DNA of 64,000 bases, taken from positions 62,001-126,000 of the forward strand of contig NZ_VSEY01000001.1 in the NCBI RefSeq assembly GCF_008086045.1, given 5' to 3'. The translations under genes and the position numbers were made by a program. Positions 53,878-62,753 of the stretch are shown in pieces; position 1 is the stretch's first letter, and every line of letters begins with the position of its first letter. The notes beneath the pieces were generated by a model, which saw only the letters and a list, made by a program, of their open reading frames with translations, was not told the origin of the DNA and ran no database searches. Source of the stretch: Nonomuraea sp. PA05. Its GTDB lineage: Bacteria; Actinomycetota; Actinomycetes; Streptosporangiales; Streptosporangiaceae.

Positions 53878-54599
53878 CCGTCAGCGGGCGGCGGGTGCGC
53901 GCCATCGTGGCCAAGGAACTGCGCGAGTACGGACGCAACCGCGCCGTGGTCGCGACGGCGGCCATCCTGCCGCTGGTGTTCCTCATCCAGCCGCTGGTCG
54001 CGGTCTTCGCCCTGCCGGTCGCGGCGGCGACCGCGCTGCGGCAGGAGCACACCCTGCTCTACCTGCTGGGCGTCCCGGCACTCGTCCCCTCCACCCTGGC
54101 CGCGTACGCGGTGGTCGGCGAACGCCTGCAAGGCACACTCGAACCCGTGCTGGCCACCCCCATCCGCCGCAGGGAGCTGCTGCTGGGCAAGGCCGTGGCC
54201 GCGTTCATCCCCTCGGCGGCCATCGCCTACGGCGTGTTCGCCCTGTTCGTGGCCGTCGTCGAGCTGTTCGCGCATCCCGCCGTCGCCGCCGCGTTCGTCA
54301 GAGGCCCGGAGCTGCTGGCCCAGGTCCTGTTCACGCCGCCGCTCGCGCTCTGGTCCGTCTGGGTCGGCATCGGCGTCTCAGCCCGCTCGCGCGACCCCCG
54401 ATCGGCGGGGCAGCTCGCCCTTCTGCTGAGCCTCCCGCCGGTCGCGGTCACCTCGCTGGTCGCCTTCGACGTCATCCCCGCCGTCCTGCCCACGGCGCTC
54501 GTGCTGGGGGCGGTCCTGCTGCTCCTGGACGTACTCGGCTGGCGGGCCGCCTCGGCCCTGGTCGATCGTGAACGGCTCGTCACCGGCGCGCGAGCATGA
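53874..54599 (+). CDS. ABC-2 type transporter permease
   Basis: A 241-residue membrane protein with six predicted helices (ATAAILPLVFLIQPLVAVFA, ALVPSTLAAYAVVGERL, SAAIAYGVFALFVAVVEL, LFTPPLALWSVWVGIGVSA, and two further C-terminal ones). The conserved ERLQGTLEPVLATPIRRREL coupling segment between helices 2 and 3 is present. ATG 53874 overlaps the stop of the ATPase gene. Together they make a complete exporter half-pair. Confidence 0.93.
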   Translation: MTVSGRRVRAIVAKELREYGRNRAVVATAAILPLVFLIQPLVAVFALPVAAATALRQEHTLLYLLGVPALVPSTLAAYAVVGERLQGTLEPVLATPIRRRELLLGKAVAAFIPSAAIAYGVFALFVAVVELFAHPAVAAAFVRGPELLAQVLFTPPLALWSVWVGIGVSARSRDPRSAGQLALLLSLPPVAVTSLVAFDVIPAVLPTALVLGAVLLLLDVLGWRAASALVDRERLVTGARA

Positions 54600-54618
54600 C
54601 TCCTGTCATGCGAAGCCC

Positions 54619-55914
54619 ATGACACCGGCGACTGACCTCCGCGAGCTCCGCGCGCTCATGCTGGGCGCCATGACCCTCTTCAGCACGTTCGCGTCCCGGC
54701 TGGGAGCCGCGACCCTCGCCGCCTCGCTGCTCGCGGCACAACCCGCCGCCGCGGCGCAGGCGGGCGGCCTCGACGGGGAGAGCCTGCGCCGCACCCTCGA
54801 CGCCCTGCACGCGGCAGGCATGTACGGCGCCTACTCGCACGTCGTGGACGGCAGGCAGACCTGGAAGGGCGCCGCCGGCGTCGCCGACATCGAGACCCGC
54901 CGCCCCGTACGCCCCGACATGGTGCACAGGATCGGCAGCATCACCAAGACGTTCACCGCCGTGGCGGTCATGCAGCAGGTGGGCAAGGGCACGATCGAGC
55001 TCGACGCGCCCATCGGCCGCTACTTACCGGACCTGGCGCCGGGCGAGCGCGGGCAGCGGATCACCGTACGCATGCTGCTCAACCACACCAGCCACGTCCG
55101 CGACCACACCGGGCTGATCTTCCCGACGGTCGAGAGCCTGGACGCCAACCGCTTCCGCACGTTCCCGGCGCGGGAGCTGGCGCGGCTCGGCCTGGAGGCT
55201 CCCGCCACCGGTGAGCCGGGGGAACTGCCGGGAATGTACTCCAACACGAACTACGTCATCGCCGGGCTGCTGCTGGAGAAGGTAACGGGCGTCGGCGCCG
55301 AGCGCTACATCACCGACCACGTGATCCGCGCGGCGGGGCTGCGGCACACGTCCTTCCCGCGCACCCCGCACGTGCCCGGCCCGCACTCCAAGGCGTACGA
55401 GGCGCTGTACGGCTACTTCGACCCGCCCAGGGACTACAGCGTCTACGACATGTCCTGGGCGGGGACGGCGGGCGCGATCACCTCCACGATGGAGGATCTC
55501 AACCGCTTCTTCCGGACGCTGCTGAACGGACGGCTGCTCGACGCCGCTCTGCTGGCCGAGATGCGCACGACGGTGCCGGTACGGTCGCTCTCCGGCCCGG
55601 TGATCGACTACGGGCTCGGGATCTACCCCCTCGACCTGCCGTGCGGCCGGTTCTGGGGACACGACGGGAGCATCCCGGGCATGCAGACCCTGTCGTTCCT
55701 CGACGCGTCCGGCTCCCGGCAGTTCGCCTTGGGGCTCAACCTGCGCAACTACCAGCAAGTGGACGAGAACGGCCAGCCGGTTCCGCACGCCATCGACTAC
55801 GCGTTCGGCGCCCATCTCCTGGCGATGGCCTGCGGGACGGACAATGCCGCGGCGGGCAGGGTGGCGCAGCCGTACACGCCGCCCCTGATGGACGGGGGGA
55901 CGCTCACGCCCTGA
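54619..55914 (+). CDS. Secreted serine beta-lactamase-like hydrolase (class C/DD-peptidase fold)
   Basis: A 431-residue protein of the beta-lactamase/D-alanyl-D-alanine carboxypeptidase superfamily. A signal peptide (LGAATLAASLLAAQPAAAAQA) is followed by the SxxK motif GSITKTF, YSN in MYSNTNYVIAG and the third box GHDGS. Substrate could be a peptide, ester or lactam; resistance is not implied. The start is uncertain: ATG 54619 is listed, but ATG 54658 or 54670 would begin nearer the signal peptide. It starts 19 bases after the ABC permease stop. Confidence 0.88.
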   Translation: MTPATDLRELRALMLGAMTLFSTFASRLGAATLAASLLAAQPAAAAQAGGLDGESLRRTLDALHAAGMYGAYSHVVDGRQTWKGAAGVADIETRRPVRPDMVHRIGSITKTFTAVAVMQQVGKGTIELDAPIGRYLPDLAPGERGQRITVRMLLNHTSHVRDHTGLIFPTVESLDANRFRTFPARELARLGLEAPATGEPGELPGMYSNTNYVIAGLLLEKVTGVGAERYITDHVIRAAGLRHTSFPRTPHVPGPHSKAYEALYGYFDPPRDYSVYDMSWAGTAGAITSTMEDLNRFFRTLLNGRLLDAALLAEMRTTVPVRSLSGPVIDYGLGIYPLDLPCGRFWGHDGSIPGMQTLSFLDASGSRQFALGLNLRNYQQVDENGQPVPHAIDYAFGAHLLAMACGTDNAAAGRVAQPYTPPLMDGGTLTP

Positions 55915-55994
55915 TCAACGCGCGCCCCGGCCCGGCTCGGTCAGCGCGTGCTCGACGTGCGACCGCGGCCAGATCGTGCCGGGGTCGCGGTGAG

Positions 55995-58900
55995 TCACGG
56001 CAGCGTCGGCTCGTCCGGCCAGCGGAAGATCTTGATGATGTCGTGCAGCACGTCGAGCTGGTAGTCGTACAACCAGTAGGGAGAGTCCCGCGACAGGCGG
56101 ATCGCGGGCTCGAACAGGCGGGCGACGCCGGGATTCCGCGTCAGATGGGCTGCCAGGCAGAGCAGGACGGCCAGGCGCGGATGACGGGCGAGGTCCACGT
56201 GCGGCAGGACCAGCTCGACGAGCTCCTTGGCCGGGTCGTTCAGGAGCGTGGCGGCGAGGACGGCGGGGTCGGGGGACAGCTGATCGGCGAGGCGGAGCCG
56301 CAGGTTCAGCAGGGACAGGAGATCGTCGTGATCCATCTGGTGGCCGCGCAGCACCAGTAGCACGTCGATCAGGCGCGTCAGCGGTGCGACCCTCGGGGAG
56401 GGCGCATCCTGGTCCGGGTAGTCGGAGTCGGGAACAGGGCGGTTCCGGAACAAGGCCATGATCAGCCAGGCTGCGATGCCTTGGTCCCAGGAATCATCGG
56501 GCATGCGGTAGGCGAGTCCGTCCTGGATGGCAAGGCCGAGCCGCAGCCGTTCCTCCAGCATCTTGTCCCCGGCCAGCCGGGCCAGGAGGGCCTCGCGATA
56601 CTCCGGCATCCATCGGACGCCGTTCCTTCCCAGCTGCCCGTCTCGGTAGGCCAGCAGGTCGAGGACTCCGTCGAGCTGCTCAGGGTCGAGCCCGGTGCTC
56701 CACAACGTCACGGTCGAGCGCCACGCCCGCAGGTCCTCGCCGAACACCTCGGCGACGAGCATCGGCGCCATCCTCACCCGCAGCAGGACGAGGTTCAGCG
56801 AATACGCCGCCAGGTGCCGCACCCGATCCAGGGGAGTCGGCCGGTAGGAGGCGTGACGGCCGGTGTCCGGCCGCTGCCTGACGGATGAGACCAGCTTCTC
56901 CAGGAGCGCGGCGACCTGCTTGCGCGACGGCTCGGGCAGTTCGTCGAAGAGTTCGGCGGCGAACGTGAGGATCTGCGGGCGGTCGCTGAACGGCTGATGC
57001 GACAGCAGCGCGTACAGGAACCCGTCGTCCACCGCCCTGCCGGGTAGGGCGGGCGTGGCGGCGAGCGCGCGCAGCGTGTCGACGACGTGCGCGGCGACCA
57101 GGTACTCGCCGAACGTGGCGTGCAGGAACTCGTAGCAGCGCCGGACGGAGTCCTCGTTGCCGGTGCGCGCCTCGGCCCGGTGCACGAAGAAGAACCGCCC
57201 GACCAGGTCGCGACCGATCTCGGCCACGTCGGGCGCCTCCGACTGCCGCTCCTCCAGGGCGATCAGGTCGGCGCCCAGCTCGGCGTCGGTGATGTCCTGG
57301 CGTCCGCGGTTGACCATGGCGAACGCCGCCACGGTGAGCCGCCACAGATGGCTCTCGGCCGCCGCCGCGACGGCTTTCTCGCTCAGCGGCACGGGCGACT
57401 TGCCCGCCTCCCTGCGGGCGAACTCGTCCAGCAGCAGCCGATAGAGCGCGCTCGTTGACATGACGGTCTCGATGGGTGACGCGGCCGGATCCGCCGCGTA
57501 CAGGGCGAGCATGAGCAGCAGGAGCGGCTGCTTGACCAGCTCGGCCAGATCGGGGCGGTCGCTCACCGACGTGAGGGTGAGCCGGCGCACCCGCCCGGCC
57601 GCCGCGGCGGCCTCGTTGACCCGGTTCCAGCGGTCCAGCCATTGGGCGATCTGGCCGTCGTCGAAGTCCTCCAGCTTGACGATCGGCGTGCCGTCGGTGA
57701 TGAGCACCCGGTCGGCCACCACCGTGCGGGAGGTGACGATCACTGCCACCGGCATGCCCTGCCGCGCCTCCTTCTGCTGGAAGCCGATGATCTCCTGAAG
57801 GTAGCCGCGCCGGTCCCGGCCGCCGGACGCCGCCTGGAGCAGCTCGTCCAGGCCGTCGAGCAGGACGACGCGCACGGCCCGCGGGCTGGCCCGCGCGACC
57901 TCCCACCACTGGGCGCGCCGGTTCGTGGCCAGGTCGAGCGCCGCCTGGATCTGGTCCAGCACCGAGTCGTCGGCGTTGACCCGGCGCAGGGGCACGCGCA
58001 CCACCGTGTACGAGGCCGAAGGCAGGCGGGCGGCCAGCACCTTGGTGAGCAGGCTCTTTCCGGCCCCTGGATGGCCGAGTAGCAGTAGCGGCCGCTCGAA
58101 GGCGGCCGGTGAGGTGAGGTGGGCGGTCAGCAGCAGGTCGAGGTGGCGGCTGAAGCGCTGCTCCTGCCACCACTCCTCGGACGCCGGGCGGCTGCCGTCC
58201 CGGACGTAGGCGGCGAAACGACAGTGCGGGCCGACGTAGATCTGCTCGACGGTCGGAACGGCCAGCGCGGCGTCGTGGCGTGCGTCCATCGGGACCACTG
58301 GTTCGGAAAGTTCGCCCCGGTTCGCGTTCGCGACGACCCCGGCCACGTCCCGCTCGCTCGTCTCGCGGCGTGACAGATCGAGGCTCAGCAGCCGTTCGAT
58401 CCTGGCCAGCGCGGAGCCTTGCGTCCGGAACGCCTCCCGCAACTCGGCGCGGGCGTTCGTGACGGTGTGCCGGGTGGCCGCGTGCTCGTCCAGGCTGGCC
58501 CACACGAAGAACTCGGGAACCGCGGCGGCCAGCCCGAGATAGCGCGTGCGGTACCGCTCCAGTGCCTTGTCCAGCACGGCCCGCGTTTCTGGAAGCGGCC
58601 CGGTTCCGGTGAGCCGGAGGAAGCGGAGCGTCCGGGTGCCGAGAGGTTCGAGCCAGCCCGCGACCGCGCCGAGGTTGTCGTGGAAGCCGCGGGTCGCGGA
58701 CGGGATCGGCACCTCCAGCCGGTAGAGGGCGTCGAAGAGGCGTTCCCCGTCGCCGAGCCACTCGCCGGTGGTGAGCGTCTCCTCGTCCCCGGCGAGCAGG
58801 CGCAGGCCTTTCGCCTCCTCGCGCAGCACCTCGAAGAGGGACGAGGCCACGATCGTGGTGTGGGCGGCCGTGATGAGCTGGTGCCGCTCGTAGCCCTCCA

Positions 58901-59153
58901 GCCCGAGCAGCTTGCCGCGGACGCCGTCGAGGACGGCCCGCAGCAGGCTCGCCGCCTCGTTCTTCTGGTCGATCCAGCCCCACACCGCCGCCAGTAACGC
59001 GGCCGGGCCGGGCGCGCCGACCGCGAGCGACGCCACGCCCGCGGCCAGGACGCCGCCACCGAGCAGTCCGTTCAGCCGATCCAGCGCGGGCCGGTCGTGG
59101 TGGCCCAGGATCTCCAGGGCGCCGCGATAGGACAGTGAGACATCTCGCCACAT
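55995..59153 (-). CDS. NACHT-domain STAND NTPase, bacterial NLR-like
   Basis: A 1052-residue protein. Residues 1-300 are a helical N-terminal domain with hydrophobic segments (GLLGGGVLAAGVASLAVGAP and LLAAVWGWI) that may insert in membrane. The NACHT ATPase has Walker A LLLGHPGAGKSLLTKVLAAR (Lys366) and Walker B VRVVLLDGLDELLQ (Asp433), then VIVTSRT (sensor 1). A long helical winged/sensor region, including FLHATFGEYLVAAH, runs to the C-terminus. This order (effector-NACHT-sensor) is that of bacterial NLR defence proteins. No TIR, nuclease or protease effector is recognised. ATG 59153 has only GGGGG nearby. It is a single-gene transcription unit. Confidence 0.88.
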   Translation of the reverse strand: MWRDVSLSYRGALEILGHHDRPALDRLNGLLGGGVLAAGVASLAVGAPGPAALLAAVWGWIDQKNEAASLLRAVLDGVRGKLLGLEGYERHQLITAAHTTIVASSLFEVLREEAKGLRLLAGDEETLTTGEWLGDGERLFDALYRLEVPIPSATRGFHDNLGAVAGWLEPLGTRTLRFLRLTGTGPLPETRAVLDKALERYRTRYLGLAAAVPEFFVWASLDEHAATRHTVTNARAELREAFRTQGSALARIERLLSLDLSRRETSERDVAGVVANANRGELSEPVVPMDARHDAALAVPTVEQIYVGPHCRFAAYVRDGSRPASEEWWQEQRFSRHLDLLLTAHLTSPAAFERPLLLLGHPGAGKSLLTKVLAARLPSASYTVVRVPLRRVNADDSVLDQIQAALDLATNRRAQWWEVARASPRAVRVVLLDGLDELLQAASGGRDRRGYLQEIIGFQQKEARQGMPVAVIVTSRTVVADRVLITDGTPIVKLEDFDDGQIAQWLDRWNRVNEAAAAAGRVRRLTLTSVSDRPDLAELVKQPLLLLMLALYAADPAASPIETVMSTSALYRLLLDEFARREAGKSPVPLSEKAVAAAAESHLWRLTVAAFAMVNRGRQDITDAELGADLIALEERQSEAPDVAEIGRDLVGRFFFVHRAEARTGNEDSVRRCYEFLHATFGEYLVAAHVVDTLRALAATPALPGRAVDDGFLYALLSHQPFSDRPQILTFAAELFDELPEPSRKQVAALLEKLVSSVRQRPDTGRHASYRPTPLDRVRHLAAYSLNLVLLRVRMAPMLVAEVFGEDLRAWRSTVTLWSTGLDPEQLDGVLDLLAYRDGQLGRNGVRWMPEYREALLARLAGDKMLEERLRLGLAIQDGLAYRMPDDSWDQGIAAWLIMALFRNRPVPDSDYPDQDAPSPRVAPLTRLIDVLLVLRGHQMDHDDLLSLLNLRLRLADQLSPDPAVLAATLLNDPAKELVELVLPHVDLARHPRLAVLLCLAAHLTRNPGVARLFEPAIRLSRDSPYWLYDYQLDVLHDIIKIFRWPDEPTLP

Positions 59154-59193
59154 CCCGTGCCCCCGGTGGTCGCGTCCGTCCGACTACCTTCCG

Positions 59194-59805
59194 TTATCGC
59201 AGCGCGGGCCGCGCGGTGTTACGCCACAAGGCGGCCGCCGCCCACAGCCCACCCACCATGACCAGCACCCCGTGCGCGACCCGCAGCGGATAGGGCCCGA
59301 AGAACTGCGGGATGAACAGCACGAACCCCAGCGCCAGCACCACCCCGCTCCACCGCGGCAACACCCCGGACCGCCACACGGCCACGGCCGCCATGACGGT
59401 GCCGGCGGCCAGCAGGACAAGCCCGCCGGCGAACATGCCGACCGGCACGGCCCCGAAGCGGAACTGCTCGGCCAGCTCCATCAACGCGGGCGTCCCGTCG
59501 CGCAGGGAGCGCTGGGCGATCACGTTCAGGCCGAAGTCCTCAGCTCCGTAGTAGGGCAGGGTCAGGCCCGCGCCGATCCAGGTGAGCACGGCGGCGCGCA
59601 GGGAGAGCCGGTCGCCGAGCGCCTGGTGCAGGCCGAGCACTGCCACGCCGAGCAGGATGAAGCCGGCCATGGCGGCGGCGTGCCCGGCGACCCAGGCGGT
59701 GGAGGCCATGGCCGCCGCGTCGTCGCCGGCGGGCCGCAGGGCGATGTAGAGCAGGAAGAGGACGCCGCCGGCGGCGAAGGCCGCGGAGGTGAGCCGAGGG
59801 GACAT
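59194..59805 (-). CDS. Polytopic membrane protein, DUF4386-like
   Basis: A 203-residue protein with about six transmembrane helices (from LTSAAFAAGGVLFLLYIALR to VLVMVGGLWAAAALW). No enzymatic motif is obvious. AAGAAGGAG precedes the ATG at 59805. Its promoter region carries three copies of a GAGCA-TGCTC palindrome, so it is likely under tight one-component control by a regulator not in the window. Confidence 0.75.
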   Translation of the reverse strand: MSPRLTSAAFAAGGVLFLLYIALRPAGDDAAAMASTAWVAGHAAAMAGFILLGVAVLGLHQALGDRLSLRAAVLTWIGAGLTLPYYGAEDFGLNVIAQRSLRDGTPALMELAEQFRFGAVPVGMFAGGLVLLAAGTVMAAVAVWRSGVLPRWSGVVLALGFVLFIPQFFGPYPLRVAHGVLVMVGGLWAAAALWRNTARPALR

Positions 59806-59821
59806 CGATGCTCCTTCTTAA

Positions 59822-59886
59822 GGGCATTGCTCTGTTATGTGAGCAATGCTCTCGTCAAGGGCGCACTGATGTCAAGAGCGGTGCTC
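59822..59886. promoter_or_regulatory. Cluster of three GAGCA-TGCTC palindromes
   Basis: GGGCATTGCTC (59822-59832), GAGCAATGCTC (59841-59851, perfect) and GAGCGGTGCTC (59876-59886). Sites 1 and 2 also form a 9-bp inverted repeat GCATTGCTC...GAGCAATGC, and their centres are 19 bp apart. They cover the promoter of the DUF4386-like gene. Confidence 0.7.
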
Positions 59887-59906
59887 TCTCATGTGATGGG
59901 TGTTCT

Positions 59907-61340
59907 CTAGATGTGGGCGGGGACCTCGTTGCCGGCGTCGCGGATGGCCTTGGGCAGGTTCGTCATGGCCAGCAGGATGAACCCGATCACGAAGAAGACG
60001 ATCATCGACAGGATGGCGATGCGATAGCTGTTGGTGAACTGCAGCGCCAGGGTGATCGTCAGCGAGCCGATGAACGCCGAGCCCTTGTCGCTGATCTGCA
60101 GCAGGCTGAAGTACTCCGCCTCCCTGCCCCTGGGGATCACCTGGGAGAACAGCGAGCGCGACAGCGCCTGCGTGCCGCCCAGCACGATGGCGATCGCGAA
60201 CGCCATCACGTAGAACTGCAGCGCCTGCCCCTCGGCCACGAACATGGCCATGGCCACGATCGCCGTCCACACCACCAGGCTGGCCAGCACCGTGCGCTTC
60301 GTGCCGAGGCTGCGCGCCAGCCAGCCGAGCAGCAGCGCGCCGAAGAACGCCACGAACTGCACCATCAGGATCGCGGTGATCTGCACCTCCTGCGGCAGCT
60401 TGAGCGCCTCGGAGGCGAAGGCCGCGCTGTTGCCGATGACCGTCTGCACGCCGTCGTTGTAGACCAGGTACGCCACCAGGAACAGCAGCGTCCTCGGGTA
60501 ACGGCGCAGCTCGGACAGGGTGCGGCCGAGCTGGCGGAAACTGCCGCCGACCGAGCGCAGCGCGGTGGTCTCGTGCGCGGGCACGGGCCGGTTGCGCAGC
60601 CGCAGCAGCGGGACGATCGTGAACGTGGCCCACCACAGGCCGGCCGACATCATGCAGATGCGCACCGCCATGCCCTGGGTGAGGCCGAGGCTCTCGTACT
60701 GGAGGTAGAGCACCAGGTTGAGCGCCAGCAGCAGGCCGCCGCCGAGGTAGCCGATGGCCCAGCCGCGCGAGGAGACGCCGTCGCGCTCCTGGGGCGTGGA
60801 GATCTGCGGCAGGAACGAGTCGTAGACCACGATCGAGGCGCCGTAGAACAGGTTGGCCAGGATGAACAGCACGCCACCCAGCAGGTAGCGGTCGCCCTCG
60901 ACGAAGAACAGGCCCATCGCGGACAGCGCCCCGGCGTAGGCGAAGACGCCGAGCATCTCCTTCTTGCGGCCGGTGTGGTCGGCCAGCGCGCCCACGATCG
61001 GCAGGACGACGATCTGCAGGAACACCGCGACCGTGGTGATCAGGCCGAAGTAGGCGGCGGGCCTGATGTCGGCGCCGAGCACGTCCACGTACCCCAGCCC
61101 GGGGTTCATGACGGTGAGCTGGTCGAAGGTCTCCACGCACCTGCCGGGCTCCACGGACGGGAAGTCCTTGGCGCAGGCCGCGCTCTTGGCGACCGGGATG
61201 AGGTACGGGCCCAGGAAGACCGAGATGACCACCGTGTAGAAGGCGGAGTTGGCCCAGTCGTAGAAGTACCAGCCGCGCTGCTCGCGCCGGCGCGCGCCGG
61301 GGGAGTCGTCGAGGGCCGCGGGGGGTGCGGGTACGGGCAT
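59907..61340 (-). CDS. UMF1 (Atg22-like) MFS transporter
   Basis: A 477-residue major-facilitator protein with 12 transmembrane helices. It has the UMF1 features GWYFYDWANSAFYTVVISVF in the first helix, GALADHTGRKKEML between helices 2 and 3, and SLLQISDKGSAFIGSL late. The substrate of bacterial UMF1 members is not known; yeast Atg22 exports amino acids from the vacuole. ATG 61340 has AAGGAG at about 13 bases, so spacing is longer than usual. Confidence 0.9.
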   Translation of the reverse strand: MPVPAPPAALDDSPGARRREQRGWYFYDWANSAFYTVVISVFLGPYLIPVAKSAACAKDFPSVEPGRCVETFDQLTVMNPGLGYVDVLGADIRPAAYFGLITTVAVFLQIVVLPIVGALADHTGRKKEMLGVFAYAGALSAMGLFFVEGDRYLLGGVLFILANLFYGASIVVYDSFLPQISTPQERDGVSSRGWAIGYLGGGLLLALNLVLYLQYESLGLTQGMAVRICMMSAGLWWATFTIVPLLRLRNRPVPAHETTALRSVGGSFRQLGRTLSELRRYPRTLLFLVAYLVYNDGVQTVIGNSAAFASEALKLPQEVQITAILMVQFVAFFGALLLGWLARSLGTKRTVLASLVVWTAIVAMAMFVAEGQALQFYVMAFAIAIVLGGTQALSRSLFSQVIPRGREAEYFSLLQISDKGSAFIGSLTITLALQFTNSYRIAILSMIVFFVIGFILLAMTNLPKAIRDAGNEVPAHI

Positions 61341-61376
61341 GGTGACGGATCGCTCCTTGGCGGCGAAGGGAGAGGG

Positions 61377-62177
61377 TCAGGCGGCGAGGCGGCCGGGATG
61401 CCACAGCCCCCGGCGCTCCAGCACGTCACGCAGGCCGGTGACGTTGTCGGTCATGATGCCGTCGACGCCCAGGTCGAGCAGGTGCTCCATGCGGTCGGCG
61501 TCGTTGATCGTCCACACGTGCACCTGCATGCCGATGGCGTGCGCGGTGCGTACCAGGCGGCGGGTGGTGACCCGCAGGCCGCGGAAGCCCACCGGCACCT
61601 GCGCGCACGGCACCCCGGCGCGCGAGAGCCTGGCCAGCAGGCGGCCGTAGCCGGAGGTGGTCGCGGCGGCCCGCAGCGCGGCGACGCCGCGCGGCCCGAG
61701 CGCCGAGCACACCTGCCCGCCGAGCGCCGCCCTGGCCAGCACCAGCCGTTCGTCGGAGAACGAGGTCAGGCAGACGCGGTCGTAGGCGTTGGTGCGCCTG
61801 ATCGCCTCGGCCAGCGGGGCGATGGCGGCCGCTTCCTTGACGTCGATGTTGAAGCGGATCTCCGGCCAGGTGCCGAGCAGGTCCTCCATCAGCGGGATCT
61901 CGTGCACCCCGCCGATGCGGGCCCGCTTGACCGCCTGGTAGGGCAGCTCCGAGATGCGGCCACGCCGGTCGGTCACGCGGTCGAGCGTGTGGTCGTGGAA
62001 GGCCAGCAGCACGCCGTCGGCGGTGGCGTGCGCGTCGGTCTCCAGGTAGGTGTAGCCGAGCGCGACCGCCCGTTCGAACGCGGCGGCGGAGTTCTCCGCG
62101 CCTTCCGCCGCGCCTCCGCGGTGGGCGAAGGCCAGCGGGCCTGGATGGTCGAGGAAGGCGAATCGACGGCTCAGCAC
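61377..62177 (-). CDS. ugpQ: Glycerophosphodiester phosphodiesterase
   Basis: A 266-residue GDPD TIM-barrel enzyme that splits glycerophosphodiesters into glycerol-3-phosphate and an alcohol. Catalytic motifs are AFAHRGG (His-Arg at residues 19-20), YLETDAHATADG (Glu and Asp metal ligands), FHDHTLDRVT, and later FNIDVK and VWTINDADRM. No signal peptide, so cytosolic. The start is GTG 62177. It ends 36 bases before the UMF1 gene and probably shares its transcript. Confidence 0.93.
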   Translation of the reverse strand: MLSRRFAFLDHPGPLAFAHRGGAAEGAENSAAAFERAVALGYTYLETDAHATADGVLLAFHDHTLDRVTDRRGRISELPYQAVKRARIGGVHEIPLMEDLLGTWPEIRFNIDVKEAAAIAPLAEAIRRTNAYDRVCLTSFSDERLVLARAALGGQVCSALGPRGVAALRAAATTSGYGRLLARLSRAGVPCAQVPVGFRGLRVTTRRLVRTAHAIGMQVHVWTINDADRMEHLLDLGVDGIMTDNVTGLRDVLERRGLWHPGRLAA

Positions 62178-62213
62178 GTCCTGAAGTATGCCCTTCCCGA
62201 GTGAACGGTTCGG

Positions 62214-62753
62214 TTACGAATCAGGGAGATTCTGCCACTCCTGGCGGCGCGCCTCGGACAGCGCGATGGCCGCCGCCACCGCCACGTTGAACGAGCCGAC
62301 CCGCCCGACCTGCGGGATGTAGCAGGCCCCGTCGACGGCGTCGAGCAGGGCGGGGGAGCAGCCGTGGTCCTCGCTGCCGACGACCAGGCACACGTCGCGG
62401 CCCAGAGCGGCCCTGTGCAGGGGAGTGGCCTCGGCGGTCAGCTCGATCGCCAGCACCGCGTAGCCGGCCTCCCTGGCCGCCTTGACCGCCTCGACGGCGG
62501 GCACGGCCTCGTGCCAGGTGACCAGGCGCTCGGTGCCGAGCGCGGTCTTGCCCGCCTTGGGGTTGGTGGGCGGGGTGGCGTTGCCGGCCAGCCAGATCTC
62601 GTCCACGCCGAACGCGGCGGCGCTGCGGAAGATCGAGCCGATGTTGAACGGGCCGGTGACCGACTCGATGATCAGGCCGAGACGGTTCTGGGTGTTCCTG
62701 CGCCAGGTGCGGTTGAGCCGCTTGACGTCGGTGGGGCGCAGTTGCCTTCTCAC
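62214..62753 (-). CDS. SpoU/TrmH family RNA methyltransferase
   Basis: A 179-residue SPOUT methyltransferase. Motif 1 is GPFNIGSIFRSAAAFGVDEI, motif 2 is CLVVGSEDHGCSP and motif 3 is YIPQVGRVGSFNVAVAAAIA, forming the knotted SAM site. It 2'-O-methylates a ribose in tRNA or rRNA; the target is not fixed by sequence. GTG 62753 overlaps the upstream stop (GTGA), so it is coupled to the methyltransferase before it. The longer frame upstream is antisense-like and out of phase with that gene. Confidence 0.92.
   Translation of the reverse strand: MRRQLRPTDVKRLNRTWRRNTQNRLGLIIESVTGPFNIGSIFRSAAAFGVDEIWLAGNATPPTNPKAGKTALGTERLVTWHEAVPAVEAVKAAREAGYAVLAIELTAEATPLHRAALGRDVCLVVGSEDHGCSPALLDAVDGACYIPQVGRVGSFNVAVAAAIALSEARRQEWQNLPDS

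Noticed and set aside
54619..55914. Calling the serine hydrolase an antibiotic-resistance beta-lactamase
   Set aside because: The motifs define only the superfamily; many members are esterases or DD-peptidases, and nothing here fixes the substrate.
59808..62204. A 798-codon plus-strand open frame
   Set aside because: It lies opposite the transporter and phosphodiesterase genes, has low-complexity His/Glu/Arg composition and no ribosome binding site.
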